A stretch of DNA of 64,000 nucleotides. It comes from Steromphala cineraria (Eukaryota; Mollusca; Gastropoda; Trochida; Trochidae). The notes beneath the pieces are model-generated. The model ran no database searches. It was not told the DNA's origin and saw only the letters and a list, made by a program, of their open reading frames with translations. Both the position numbers and the translations under genes were made by a program. The stretch's first letter is position 1. Each line of letters opens with the position of its first letter. Shown piece after piece: positions 24,440 through 34,800 of the stretch. Where the stretch lies: positions 15,627,515 through 15,691,514 of the forward strand of contig OU744726.1 of the NCBI GenBank assembly GCA_916613615.1. Reading direction: 5' to 3'.

Positions 24440-25110
24440 TATTAAATTAATTTAAACAAACTGGGTTGGGTGCATTCTTTTGCCTGACGGTTTACATGCG
24501 ACATATTAACTAGCACTACTAACATTAACTAGCTGTTAGCAAAACGACACACTCACCGTTGATATATCAGGGTATCGTAGGAGCTTCGCGCATACAGTCT
24601 GATTAAAATCGACTGTGATTCGAGGAAAAAATTTGTAAAAATATTGTCTCTAGTGGGGTTTGAACTTCAACCAGCCGGGCTTTCCTCTCATTCATAATCT
24701 GAAGGCACCCCTATTACCCGCATGGTCTGACGCAAGCTCATCTAGCCAATCGCAAGGGGCGCAGTAAAAGCTTCGATATCATGCAGGGGCAGGTAACTCC
24801 AGTGTACCATTCGTTATACATAATCGCCGCTAAACGCTAAAAACGAGGATGTGATTGGATAGCTTATGACTGGGTTTGTCTGCGCTAAACTGGTCATAGG
24901 AACATGCGATAAAGGTGGGTGCATTCAGACCGAGACGAAGAGGATGTTCTGGCTGGTTCGAGCCCCGAAAGAAACAATTTTTTTTTTTTTTATTCCTCGG
25001 AGTACCGTCGATTTTAATCAGACTGTTCGCGTATACACATACGTCAATTTAGCAAAATCTTTTACGAAAATGTCAAATGTACAACATTGTAGGTGTACAA
25101 CAACTTTAAC
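24440..25110 (+). repeat. Intron 3 duplicated segment, copy 2 (interrupted)
   Basis: Second copy of the segment at 23225, about 1.2 kb downstream in the same intron. It is split by the MITE at 24595-25025; the two halves join cleanly at TTCGCG(C/T)ATA. Confidence 0.8.
24595..25025. mobile_element. MITE family C with 33-bp ends and 10-bp target duplication
   Basis: 431-bp element. Its ends are CAGTCTGATTAAAATCGAC plus a further GAGGAA-ending stretch, inverted at 24993-25025 with few differences. It is flanked by TTCGCGCATA (24585-24594) and TTCGCGTATA (25026-25035), a 10-bp duplication with one difference. The paralogous segment at 23225 shows the site before insertion. It holds a tRNA-like GGTTTGAACTT box but no coding sequence. 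Duplications of 9-11 bp suit Mutator-type transposons; 8 bp would suit hAT. Confidence 0.85.
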
Positions 25111-25247
25111 CATATGTTCATGTTATATGTCAATGATTATAGTACACTTAACATAATATAATATTCTTGAAAGTTAGTTTCTTGTCGATTGACTGTTTAT
25201 GAAAGTAAAGGTACAACTGTTTTTTTTATTTCTTCTCTTCTCCCCAG

Positions 25248-25330
25248 ATTATCGATGGTTCTACAATGTCCTATGAACCTTCGAAAGTTTCCAATGGACG
25301 AACAGTCGTGTCGAATAGCCATGGAAAGTT
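25248..25330 (+). CDS. Channel exon 4 (Cys-loop)
   Basis: Acceptor CTCCCCAG, donor T|GTGAGT. It encodes the Cys-loop itself: C-P-M-N-L-R-K-F-P-M-D-E-Q-S-C with the conserved F-P-M-D-x-Q core. It enters in phase 2 and leaves in phase 1. Confidence 0.93.
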
Positions 25331-25655
25331 GTGAGTATTTTAGAACCGGCTAGTTACTATATTATTGTTATTATTCATTTTAACATACAACATCTTCCAA
25401 ACAATTTACATGTACATTGTTGTCAATACTCGCGCTATCAAAACCATCCCCTTTTAGTCAGGCACCATTAACAAAGACTGAATGACTCAACAGTTTATCA
25501 GCGCACCTGCCTGTGACCCTGGGGGTTGGGGTTCGAATACAAGGGACGATTTGTCCCGAAATAGAAAGAGAAAAGCGATAAATTATCCTGAATATAAAAA
25601 TGGAATGATATAAAGGATCCTGATTAATGAAATGTGATATTTCTAATGTTAACAG

Positions 25656-25793
25656 ATAGCTTTACATCTGAGTACCTGTACTTTGTATGGAGTGGACGTC
25701 GTCAAGCTACGTCTCTACAGCCCTCCGCCAACATCCCCGACTTCACCATCAAGGAGATCACTGCCGAGGATTGCTCCTCGTCCTATGCAGTAG
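25656..25793 (+). CDS. Channel exon 5
   Basis: Acceptor GTTAACAG, donor G|GTAGGT. It encodes loop B to the start of loop C (YSFTSEYLYFVW, IPDFTIKEI, EDC), including C212, the first member of the second disulfide. A second GT four bases downstream (25798) would shift the frame and is less likely. Confidence 0.9.
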   Translation: MALHLSTCTLYGVDVVKLRLYSPPPTSPTSPSRRSLPRIAPRPMQ

Positions 25794-25889
25794 GTAGGTG
25801 GTCGACACTTCTCAAGGCAGTTTCCTCAAGTCATTCTTCATCGACACTATGGTCTTAATCGTACAGAAAATCAACCCCGCTAATGACTG

Positions 25890-26285
25890 AGACACAGTAA
25901 ATGCTTGAATAACCGTCTTCCTTGAATAAACGCATACTTTGAATAATCGCCGGGTCTAAGTCCTCTTTGAAATAAATAATCGTATGCCGTAAACAATCGC
26001 CTGTTTTTTTAACAATATTAACCACCTTTTCAATACTGTTTTATTATACATCATATAGCTAGACATGTTGATGCTTTTTGTTAACATCAAATTATATTAA
26101 TTGCCTGATATTCACCGGGAAATATTTCCTTTGTTTCCTTTCCTGTGTTTTGATGAATATTTCGATGCTTCATGAATACATCATGGATCTGAAATAAATA
26201 ATTGCCTGCCTTGAATCGACGCCCGGCTATGATTCAAGGATTACGGTAAAGCCCAAGCGGCGTTTAACAATAACTCACTCAATTA
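25890..26285. repeat. Degenerate inverted-repeat element ending in SINE-like tail
   Basis: Imperfect inverted ends: TTGAATAATCGCCGGGT near 25931 against CGACGCCCGGCTATGATTCAA near 26216. It is followed by AAGCGGCGTTTAACA with an ACTCACTCA tail at 26249-26277, the tail also seen at 15913. It lies in intron 5 of the channel gene. Boundaries are uncertain. Confidence 0.45.
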
Positions 26286-26474
26286 CAGAAAGTCAACGGT
26301 ATCACAAAACGTTTGAGCTGCAATTGGACAAAAACTCTTTGCTATCATCACGAGAATTTATCACCATTAGCTATTATGTTTGTCTTCATTAAGGTCATAC
26401 AAAGAGTTGTATTGCGTGGTAATTCGTACAAATAAGTAAATACAGCGGTGCGTACAAGAAAGCAAGAAGGCTAA

Positions 26475-26795
26475 CCGGCAGATCAACGAGCCTCTGTTCT
26501 TTTTCGCTGAGTTTGTGGGGTAGAATGGAAGATGCCGGAGGAGGAAATGAAAGTTAGTTAGGCGATGTTATATAATCATTTTGGCTAAAGAATCATGACA
26601 AAGGCAGTGTGGTATGAACCAACCTTTCTGTACGAGAAGCGTTGTCATTTGCTAAACAAATTCAAATCGATTGTGGTGCAATTTTGTTCCATCAGAGAAA
26701 ACGGCCGGAACCCACGAATTTGGTCTATTAAGAACAGAGGCTTTATCAACATTTCATGACTTGATCTGCTCTCTTTGGGAGAGAATGCATGTCTT
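26475..26795 (+). mobile_element. MITE family A, copy 3 (intron 5)
   Basis: Sense member with GCAGATCAACGAGCCTCTGT at the left, GAGAAGCGTTGTCATTTGCT in the middle, and AGAACAGAGGCT then TTTCATGACTTGATCTG at the right. Both terminal inverted repeats are partly kept. It ends about 140 bp before the exon 6 acceptor. Confidence 0.75.
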
Positions 26796-26935
26796 ATAAT
26801 CAAAGATAAACGTTTGCTCTTTGTATGGTGACATAGACTAAGTAAGGGAATACACGCTAAGCTGAAGCACGAGACCACCCTCTTTCAATAAAAAATATAT
26901 TCCGGAAACAAACTGATAGGTCCATTCTTTTGCAG

Positions 26936-27285
26936 GAAACTATTCGTGCTTGCAAGCAATACTTCACCTGAAGAGGGAAATTGGATTCTATGCTACACAA
27001 ACGTATATACCAAGCATATTGATTGTAGTTCTCTCCTGGGCCTCGTTTTGGATTGACCATCAGGCAGTTCCCGCGAGGATCTCGGTAGGGCTCCTCACAG
27101 TGTTGACAATTACCACGCAGAGTTCTGGAGCTCGCGAGCAGCTACCAAGAGTGCCTTATATAAAGTCTATCGACGTTTGGATGTCAGCTTGCCTATTCTT
27201 CGTATTCGCTGCCTACATGGAGTTCGCCGTTGTAATGGTTCTTTCTCGTGTGTACAGGAAAAATAAAGTAAAGGTTGTTCAAAAG
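26936..27285 (+). CDS. Channel exon 6 (loop C, M1-M3)
   Basis: Acceptor CTTTTGCAG, donor AAAAG|GTATT. It encodes NYSCLQA with C223, M1 (YIPSILIVVLSWASFWI), PAR at 27070-27078, M2 with TTQSSG, and M3 (DVWMSACLFFVFAAYMEF). The 6' position of M2 (27094-27096) is CTC, Leu. The frame stays open past the donor, so intron retention would add a short tail. Confidence 0.94.
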
Positions 27286-27794
27286 GTATTAATTGGTAGA
27301 AGTTTCATTATAAATATAGCAGATGTTAAATATTAAATATTATCTATAGTCATTTCCCATAGAGGTATACTTATCAATTCAAAATTTCCCGAACGTCATT
27401 GCCGATATTAGGGAAATTCGACGCTCCATGCTTTGCAATAAATTGATAGAACGCTTTGAATTTAAGGATGCGCAATAACTTATATGAAATGTTTCTGCGA
27501 ACTTCAGATAATTGGTCAGTTTAAACTTGATTTCGCACATGACTAAATTTCCTTCACTGTATTTTGCACCTAAAAAACGAGTTGTCTGATTTCGAGCTTA
27601 AGTGTTTCATCGGAGAGCCCATATTTGCAAACATGAATTTTGCATGATAGATATACACATACAGATAAATCAACAACGTCAATTTGAATAATATGTTTGT
27701 GCAACGAGCAAGTAATTTGATTTGGAGATTTTGCGGATACATTAGGCTTCTTCTTTGAGAGGTATTTCATAGAAACAGGCAGGTACAATATGAT

Positions 27795-28040
27795 TAATGT
27801 TAATGAAAGGTTTTGTAAGTTTTGTGATTGAAGACGAGTTTCACTTTATCCTCCAATGTCCAAAGTATAAGGAAATAAGACATAACTATATAAAACAGTA
27901 TTATTGGAAAAACCCATCTGTTTATAAATTAATTCAACTATTTAAATTACAAAATACTACTCAATTATGTAACTTGGGTTAATTGCAATTGCTTTTCAAC
28001 GCTATGAGAATAAGAAATATATAACTTATCTTTTTTAGAT
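27795..28040 (+). pseudogene. LINE 3' fragment (zinc-knuckle tail)
   Basis: Short relic of a LINE C-terminus in the last intron of the channel gene: ERFCKFC, one frameshift, then EDEFHFILQCPKYKEIRHNYI, followed by a diverged tail with AFQRYENKKY. The C-x2-C...H-x4-C arrangement and the CP.Y...R..YI spelling are typical of LINE ORF2 ends. It is not an exon of the channel. Confidence 0.75.
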
Positions 28041-28177
28041 TAATATGTACATTCTCCTTTCATCACACATTGGTGAATATTTGTAAACCATCCGGTTGTA
28101 TTATACTATTTTTTTTATTATAATCCAATGAAATGTAAGATTTCACGGAATAAAAGAATTGAACTTAGAGTTGTAAA

Positions 28178-28368
28178 ATGAATAAGAAAGAGTCCTATGG
28201 ATTTCCAACTTGTATATTGCTCGAGTGCGACGTTTCGGCGTGGATACTAACGCCGTTATCAAGGTCATATCCAGAATCAATTGCTTGATAACGGTGTTAG
28301 TATCGACGCCTAAAGGTCGCACTCCTGCAATACAGAAGTTGACATCCATTGAACTCTTTCTGATTCAT
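28178..28368. repeat. Palindromic element with hammerhead-like motifs
   Basis: Inverted repeat with arms 28178-28262 and 28284-28368 around a 21-bp spacer. On the minus strand the left arm reads TTGATAAC, a perfect 5-bp stem GGCGT/ACGCC (28250-28254 and 28237-28241), then GAAACGTCGC. The right arm carries the same on the plus strand with one decayed position (TAAA instead of GAAA). The layout matches a hammerhead core with stem II, but CUGAUGA is spelled UUGAUAA, so activity is doubtful. Related sequences lie at 18685-18790 and 54624-54937. Confidence 0.6.
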
Positions 28369-28632
28369 ATTGATGATGTAGCAGGATTAAATATGTAAAA
28401 CCATGGTGAATATTATATAAAGTGTTCAAAATCACTAACCTCTGCCATGGTCATATATTTGAAGTTTATATTAAAAATGAGGTATGAAATAAGTTTTGTT
28501 ATTGTATAGAATAGACGGACTATCTTCAATGAGACCAATGCAGATTTTGTAACGAAAACGAACCGACATTATTTGTAGAAAACTCTACGTACATGTAGTG
28601 TCGCACTTTAAACTGTCTGTATATATTTTCAG

Positions 28633-28839
28633 ATGATCTTTGCAGTGATAAAAGACGTTAAAGAAAAGGAGTGCGAGGGAGAGGAATCCAAAGACATGAC
28701 GATAAAGAAATACTTCATTGACCCAAGAAAAATTGACAAAATATCGAGATCATCTTTTCCTCTGACTTTTATCATCTTCAACATCATTTACTGGATTTAC
28801 TATTCTTACTGCACACCGGAAGCATTGTTCAATAAGTGA
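28633..28839 (+). CDS. Channel exon 7 (M4, stop)
   Basis: Acceptor ATTTTCAG, stop TGA at 28837-28839. It encodes a charged M3-M4 loop remnant, the IDKISR signature before M4, and M4 (LTFIIFNIIYWIYYSY). It enters in phase 0. The first likely AATAAA downstream is at 29556-29561, 0.7 kb past the stop. Confidence 0.92.
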   Translation: MIFAVIKDVKEKECEGEESKDMTIKKYFIDPRKIDKISRSSFPLTFIIFNIIYWIYYSYCTPEALFNK

Positions 28840-30194
28840 AACGAATATCTGCTTTCAGACGGCATCTGCTATATATGGCGAGACGATAACAACCCCATTT
28901 ACTTAACAGTTCATTTGACATTTGATTTTTTAATTTACAAACGCATCTATTATTTTCATAAACTGAGCGAGTTCTTGTTTAGTGCAGCTTAGGCAATATT
29001 TCAGCCATTAGCGATGGAGTTTTTGCATGAACGTATGTACGTAAAATAATTCATTTGTATTGTTTAATGTATAATGTTTAATGCTTTCACAGAAATTTCA
29101 AAGTCATATTATTCATTAGATTTAGAGATTGAAGATTTTAAGTTGCAACAATTTCGTTCGAATGCAAAGGCTTCTAGTTCCATAGCTTATAAACGTTTGA
29201 AAAATATTGTTGGTGGAATAACAGAAACTCTGAAAAAATGTTATGACCTTACATAATAGAATGATAATTATCATGATTTGATCATGACCCGTCAGTCTTT
29301 TAAAAGCAATACCATGTCCGTTTCTTCTGTACACAAATATCGAAAACGGATGTATGGATATATATAAAGTCATAGTCTGTCACCCAGACCCTAAAGCAAA
29401 CATTTTTAGTTGATTACCAACCAAGTCTAGAAAAGTAAAGTAAGTCTTGATTGCTCAGTTAAAGCATCTTCTGGGCTCCAGTTTGTTATAATAATCATTT
29501 GTTTAAAAATATTGTCAATATTGAAAACAATACTTCTGAGACTAAATGTTAGTCTAATAAAATCATGGATTATTCAACATTACAATTTATCTATACCAGA
29601 AAGTTAACGTTAAGCAAAAATTCATTTCCTATTTTTTTTCTGTCTTACTTTAAGACTATTCCCATCCAGTTATATCGGCGTATTTAAATCCGCTGAGCTC
29701 ATCCAATAGCCCTGATATCTATCTGACCAAATGCCTCCTATCGCTTACAGTTGGTCGGTCATCAACATAGGTGGACTGTGTACTTTCGCCGCCAATTAAA
29801 CATCGTTATTCGATGAACTTGCAAAAATCATCTCAAGCAACTTACATATTACAACCGGGACACTCGCTATTATTGGATGCGTTATGGCTAGTTATGAAAA
29901 AGCTAAACGAGGATCAATAGATAACGGTATGGTTGTGGAGTGAGCGGAAAGAAATAAGCTGATGAAGCAGGAAAGACATTCCTCTTTACCAACCACATTC
30001 CCACCTCGAATATGAACTATCTTATGCTAAGGGTTTGAAACTGTTGGCTTGAATGGAAGTATTCCAAAAGGATAAGTCTTGAGCACAGTTACAATGTAGT
30101 ATCAAAACGGGAATCATCTTTTACCAAGTTATATAAAAATGTTTATCCGTTTTGATTGGCACCAACGCCCGGAACACAGTTACTATCTCGAACT
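28840..30194. other. Noncoding, downstream of channel gene
   Basis: Presumed 3' UTR and intergenic DNA. AATAAA at 29556-29561 is the first good polyadenylation signal. A 60-codon frame at 29074 shows no family features. Nothing else was recognised. Confidence 0.4.
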
Positions 30195-30490
30195 TAAAGG
30201 CCCATATTCAAACTGCAATTTTTTTTAAATTATTTTTACTGTGTTCGAGGTAATTTTTGCAATATTCTGCTTCCAACCATGAGAGATCGGACCATTAGAT
30301 AGGAGATAGTTTACCAAAATGACCGAAACGTAAGTCCGCTCATGTCGACATGAAGGCGAATCAAGTGTGGCCATCTCACAATTCCTGTTTCCTGGTTCCT
30401 ATATGCGCTTGAAGCGCACGACTAGAGTTTTTTTCTCCGAATCAAGCACACGTTGGTGCCTACGTTGATCGCACCCATTCTCAATAGCTT
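30195..30490. repeat. Dispersed repeat D, copy 1
   Basis: Shares GCCATCTCACAATT, GTTTCCT, ATATGCGCTTGAA and TTCCGAATCA-type segments in the same order with 60375-60700. No structure or frame identifies the class. Confidence 0.6.
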
Positions 30491-31042
30491 AATTAAAATA
30501 ATATTTGAAGTATTACTTTACTATGATAATTTATGACAAATCCTCAGATTATCATTTTCAATGTTTATAGTTGGATGAAGTAACGTGATAAATAAACAAA
30601 GTGTACATTAACTTAAACCGCTATACATCGCAAAAGTTCTACGTCCAAAAATTATTTTTGAGTTCTTTACACAGGTTATCAGGACCATAGTGCTAATCAA
30701 TAAAATTCAATCAATAAAATGTCCATAAGGATGTTACCTACATACTGATAATGAGATCGTAGAAAAGTTTGGATATAAGTTGATTTATAAGGATTTTAAC
30801 CCGAAGTCTATCGATTACTGGCGGCTTGATTAAAATCTTGTTTATATATGTCACTCCATTGTAATAATTAACTTTTATTGATGAATGGAATGGAACAGAA
30901 CATTTCACATTTCATAAAAATCTTTATCATATTTTATATTCGATAACAAATGAAAAATTATGTCTTTTTTATTCTTGATTTTTAACGAATCGATGGACAC
31001 ATATCATTTGGAGGGCTTCCGGACACATAAATCATAAACGGT

Positions 31043-31886
31043 ATACATATACAGAACGTCATACGTGTGCATTTGGGTCGTTTGTATTGAACGAGTAGAT
31101 GTCATGGACGCGGAGGAAAAACGAGTTCGAAGAACGAGTTGTTTCTCCGCGTCCATGACATCTTCGAGTTCAATACAAACGACCCAAATGCACACGTATG
31201 ACGTTCTGTATTTATTATATACTCTCTTTTAAACCTTTTTAAAAGTAATTATGAATTGCTTAAATAATCCGAGACGTCGCACTGCGCATTGATACATAAT
31301 GCGAACAACTATAACACGCTCGACTGATGATTTGATATCTCAACTATCTTTTTATTTCTCTTTTTTTTGCGTAGTCAAACGTAAGAGGCAATTTTCTCAA
31401 GTGTGAAAACAAAATACAGTGATAAAAGTTTATCCTTAGTAATTATTTATGAAGTTCTGAATGTGATAAACGTAAGTTCAGGATTCCGAGCGACGGGATC
31501 CTTTCAAACGACGTCACCATGGAAATGACGTCATAATCGTTGAAGGCTATGACGTCATAAGGGCGAAGTGTCGCTGGCGATGTTCTTGGTGTTTGTTTTG
31601 CAGTTTCTTTACTTACGATAACACTAGTTTCTTACTTTATTATTCTTCAATATCATATTAAAAGTTAGTTTGTTACCCATGCATGAGATACGTCAAATCC
31701 GATGTTCGAATAAGGAAAATGATTGTTACGTACGGAAAGTTGCGAGAATTACCGAAGCTTGTAAAAAGTAGAACCGGCAATCGTGCAATACGGAATTTAC
31801 AGTGCAATACGGAATTTGAAGACGTATTCCGTATTGCACCCTTGTATTACTATCCTAAGATTACATGAGTACATGTATATAATAAA
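31043..31886. mobile_element. Dispersed element with CRE cluster, copy 2
   Basis: Second copy of the element at 1337-2104, same strand, high identity by eye. It keeps the terminal inverted repeat (about 31050-31210), the TGACGTCA pair (31526-31533 and 31550-31557), the third ACGTCACC (31511-31518) and the GCAATACGGAAT hairpin (about 31800-31845). It differs by an extra segment of about 110 bp at 31255-31365 and by loss of about 30 bp around 31590. Confidence 0.8.
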
Positions 31887-34800
31887 AGAATGTATTTCAT
31901 ATCAACATTTAAGATAAGATAATTCAAGAATTCATATACAATATTAATGTTTAATTATTCAAGAAGTAAATTCATAAATCAATTTAGTCCTGAACTACAT
32001 GTATATACTTTCCTAATGACCGGTATGGAAATAATAGTTCATTATTACGAATCTACTCAATATGTTAATCAGCACTTATCTGACCTGGGTTGCTGAACAC
32101 TCAATTTTCCTCCACTCCATGGGGAACATATAACCAGATTTTGTTTCACTCAGGGCGGGTTTTGGGTTCAAACTACAATCTTCATTCTCTTTGTACATAC
32201 ACTTGTTTACTCTGTACAAATCTACTGACTGATAAAACCATTTCTTGACTCCCCATGCCCCAATTATCAAATGCCATCATCTCTTTGAAAGTGAAATATT
32301 TCTTCGGTAAATCTGAAACATTTCCTTTTAGAAATTGTAGTATTGAGAAATAGTTATATATCCAGAAAAGTTCCGTTCTAAATATTTTAAGCAATGACGT
32401 TTTTCAGCTGTCTGGTTTAAAAAACAACAACTATCTAAATATGTCAAATAGACAAAATACTAGATTGCCAAATGAAAGAATCACGTGACCGTCAATCTGC
32501 CATAATCGCAGATAGGATATGGAAATATGGATACATAAAACATCTGTAAGTCAGAATTAAGAAAGGGTATGAAATATATACTAAACCGCAAAAGAAACGT
32601 TAGGTTTCAAAAATGATTCCAGTCCTGTTTCAGTGAAATGTAAAGCTGATTGTTGGACAAGTTAGTAATGTTGCGTCGTGGTCAAATCAAAATTTACCAA
32701 AACAAAAATTCTGAAAAATGTTTTGATGCCAATGTGCCAAATAATTATGGGTCAAGGTGTCCATGGCAATTTATGAATATAAAAAACCTCCACAATAATA
32801 CCCAACCAAAACAAGCATATTGTGCAACCCAATTATGAATCAGCGGAGATCCATGTTTGTTAAGCAGCATGGCATATAATACACGTTTATTAAGCTGGCA
32901 GTATGACTATTTTCACTTTTGTTTGTCACTTTCAAAGAATAAAGAAGTTGATTATCCATGAAATAATCTTCCTTATTGATGATCACACCAACTTCTAGAA
33001 TGCCAATCAAAGGAGAAGCATGTGGTCTTTCTTTATTAAATTGGAACGTCACAACAAATTCCTATTTCAAAATGAGAACACATTATTACAAGCTACAAAA
33101 GCTGCCAAATGTCAACATAACACCAGAATTTCGGCATAATTCGCACTAACAATTGATGTTAAGAAAACCATTTCCTTGTGCAATTATGTCTGAGGAAGCT
33201 TGCATGATTCATAGGCAAGGCCGACAAGTCTGGTTCGATTGGGCAATACACGCTCGGAGTGTTTGGCAAATTTGCCTTGTGTTTATCAACTGATAATTAG
33301 GAGATAAACAAACTTTATTTGGTAATCAGCTACATATAACGAAATTATATCAGCTCTAAATTCAATTTTAAGACGAACAACATGATGGCTTATTCTTGTA
33401 AATTTCCGAAACAGCAGCAATATTTTAGAATTAGTGTTGCTAGGCAACACTTTAATTCCTGCGCATTAAACGAAGTAAACTGAGCAACCAAAATACATTT
33501 GTATAACCAAAATATACGCCCTCTGATTTTTCACAGTTGCCAATCAGAAAGGAATATTTTGCACATTTATGTTAGAACGGGAGTTTGTTTAATGTCTAAA
33601 TGAGACTGTACATAACACTGAATTTAGGAAATCTGTAAAATGTTTACTCAAGGGTCTTGTCAAATCAAACGATTCTCCCATAGAACATTATCGACTATAC
33701 TTGTAAAACAATGGTTTCAAATATATAGTATTGTGTTATGATATTTTGAAATTCAGGTCACTGAAATATAAAAACAACCTGCCGTTTCTTTTGTGGTACA
33801 GTATATATTTTTTTTGTTATTATCAAAATGAAAATGAAGAGAAACTACAAGGTCCCACTGCTTCAAAATGTACAAAATTGAAAGGGAAAATACAACATGT
33901 CTTCCTGATAGTTACATCGCATATGGTTATTTCAAGATGTCGATCAAATTTTAAAAAATTAAATACTTAACAGGGCTATTATCAATAATTGTTGAAATCT
34001 ATGTTCAGTTCTTTTTCTTTTATTTTCAAATATTTCAAACATTTTATGTTAAACCTGTCAACTAGGTCGTGACGTTGTGTGCTTTGAAGTCAAGGTTAAT
34101 GTTAAAGGTCGAATCTATTGATTAAATTATGTCAAGAATGAAAATTTACGGTTATGCTTTTTTCTTACTTGTTTGTAAATCATTTCTAACGTAACATTTT
34201 TACATAATTACAATGTGGGAGACCGAATTATTTCAAAGTTTCCTATTAAAGTAGCAAAAACTAATCCGTAGGTTCATTAGTGCGTCACAGAATATCATGG
34301 TAATATTTAATGAAATAGTGTGTTCTTAATGCTGGAGACTTACACGGTATTATTCTTTGTTGTCTTGAGCAAAAGATAGCTGTTCATTAAGGTCAATTAA
34401 TGTTCAGCTTGAATTTCAAATTCCAAAGGAAAAAGTGCTGAAAGGCTGTCATCACTAACAGCTAAGACCAAAGAGTACCACTAAGGCGTTTTACTTGTTG
34501 GCTCACAAATTTTGGTAAAAACTAGTTTCTTTATAAAAAGTAACGATAATCGAAATGTTCTGCCCTTGGTACCCAGTTAACATGTTTCACAATGGTTCCA
34601 TGTGACACAGGATCGATATGTTCCTTTGACCACTAACAAATCTCTGATTGTATTAGATAATTAACAATGAATGTCCTCACATATCTCTACAATGAAGTCG
34701 AACGGAGTAAGTTTGATAAACAATCATGTATAAGGTAGGTTTCTTGGTTAAACGTTTTTGTAGTGTCTTTCTGACATAGTTTATGATTGATAAACTATCG

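Larger units (their letters stand above)
21007..28839 (+). other. Gene: Cys-loop ligand-gated anion channel subunit, 7 coding exons
   Basis: Joined coding exons (21007-21151, 21687-21754, 22361-22581, 25248-25330, 25656-25793, 26936-27285, 28633-28839) total 1212 nt, giving 403 residues and a stop. Every junction has GT/AG and compatible phase. In order: signal peptide (1-15), ligand-binding domain with WVPDLYF (108-114), Cys-loop C152-x13-C166, second Cys pair C212/C223, M1, the PAR motif (264-266) that marks anion-selective members, M2, M3, a short M3-M4 loop of about 50 residues, and M4 near the C-terminus. The second Cys pair and TTQSSG suit the glycine/GluCl-like group rather than GABA-A subunits. 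The ligand is unknown. The pore 6' residue is Leu272 instead of the usual Thr. An unseen alternative exon in the last intron is possible. Confidence 0.92.

Noticed and set aside
27797..27982. Possible extra exon in the channel M3-M4 loop
   Set aside because: It reads as the Cys-His tail of a LINE ORF2 with a frameshift, not as receptor sequence.
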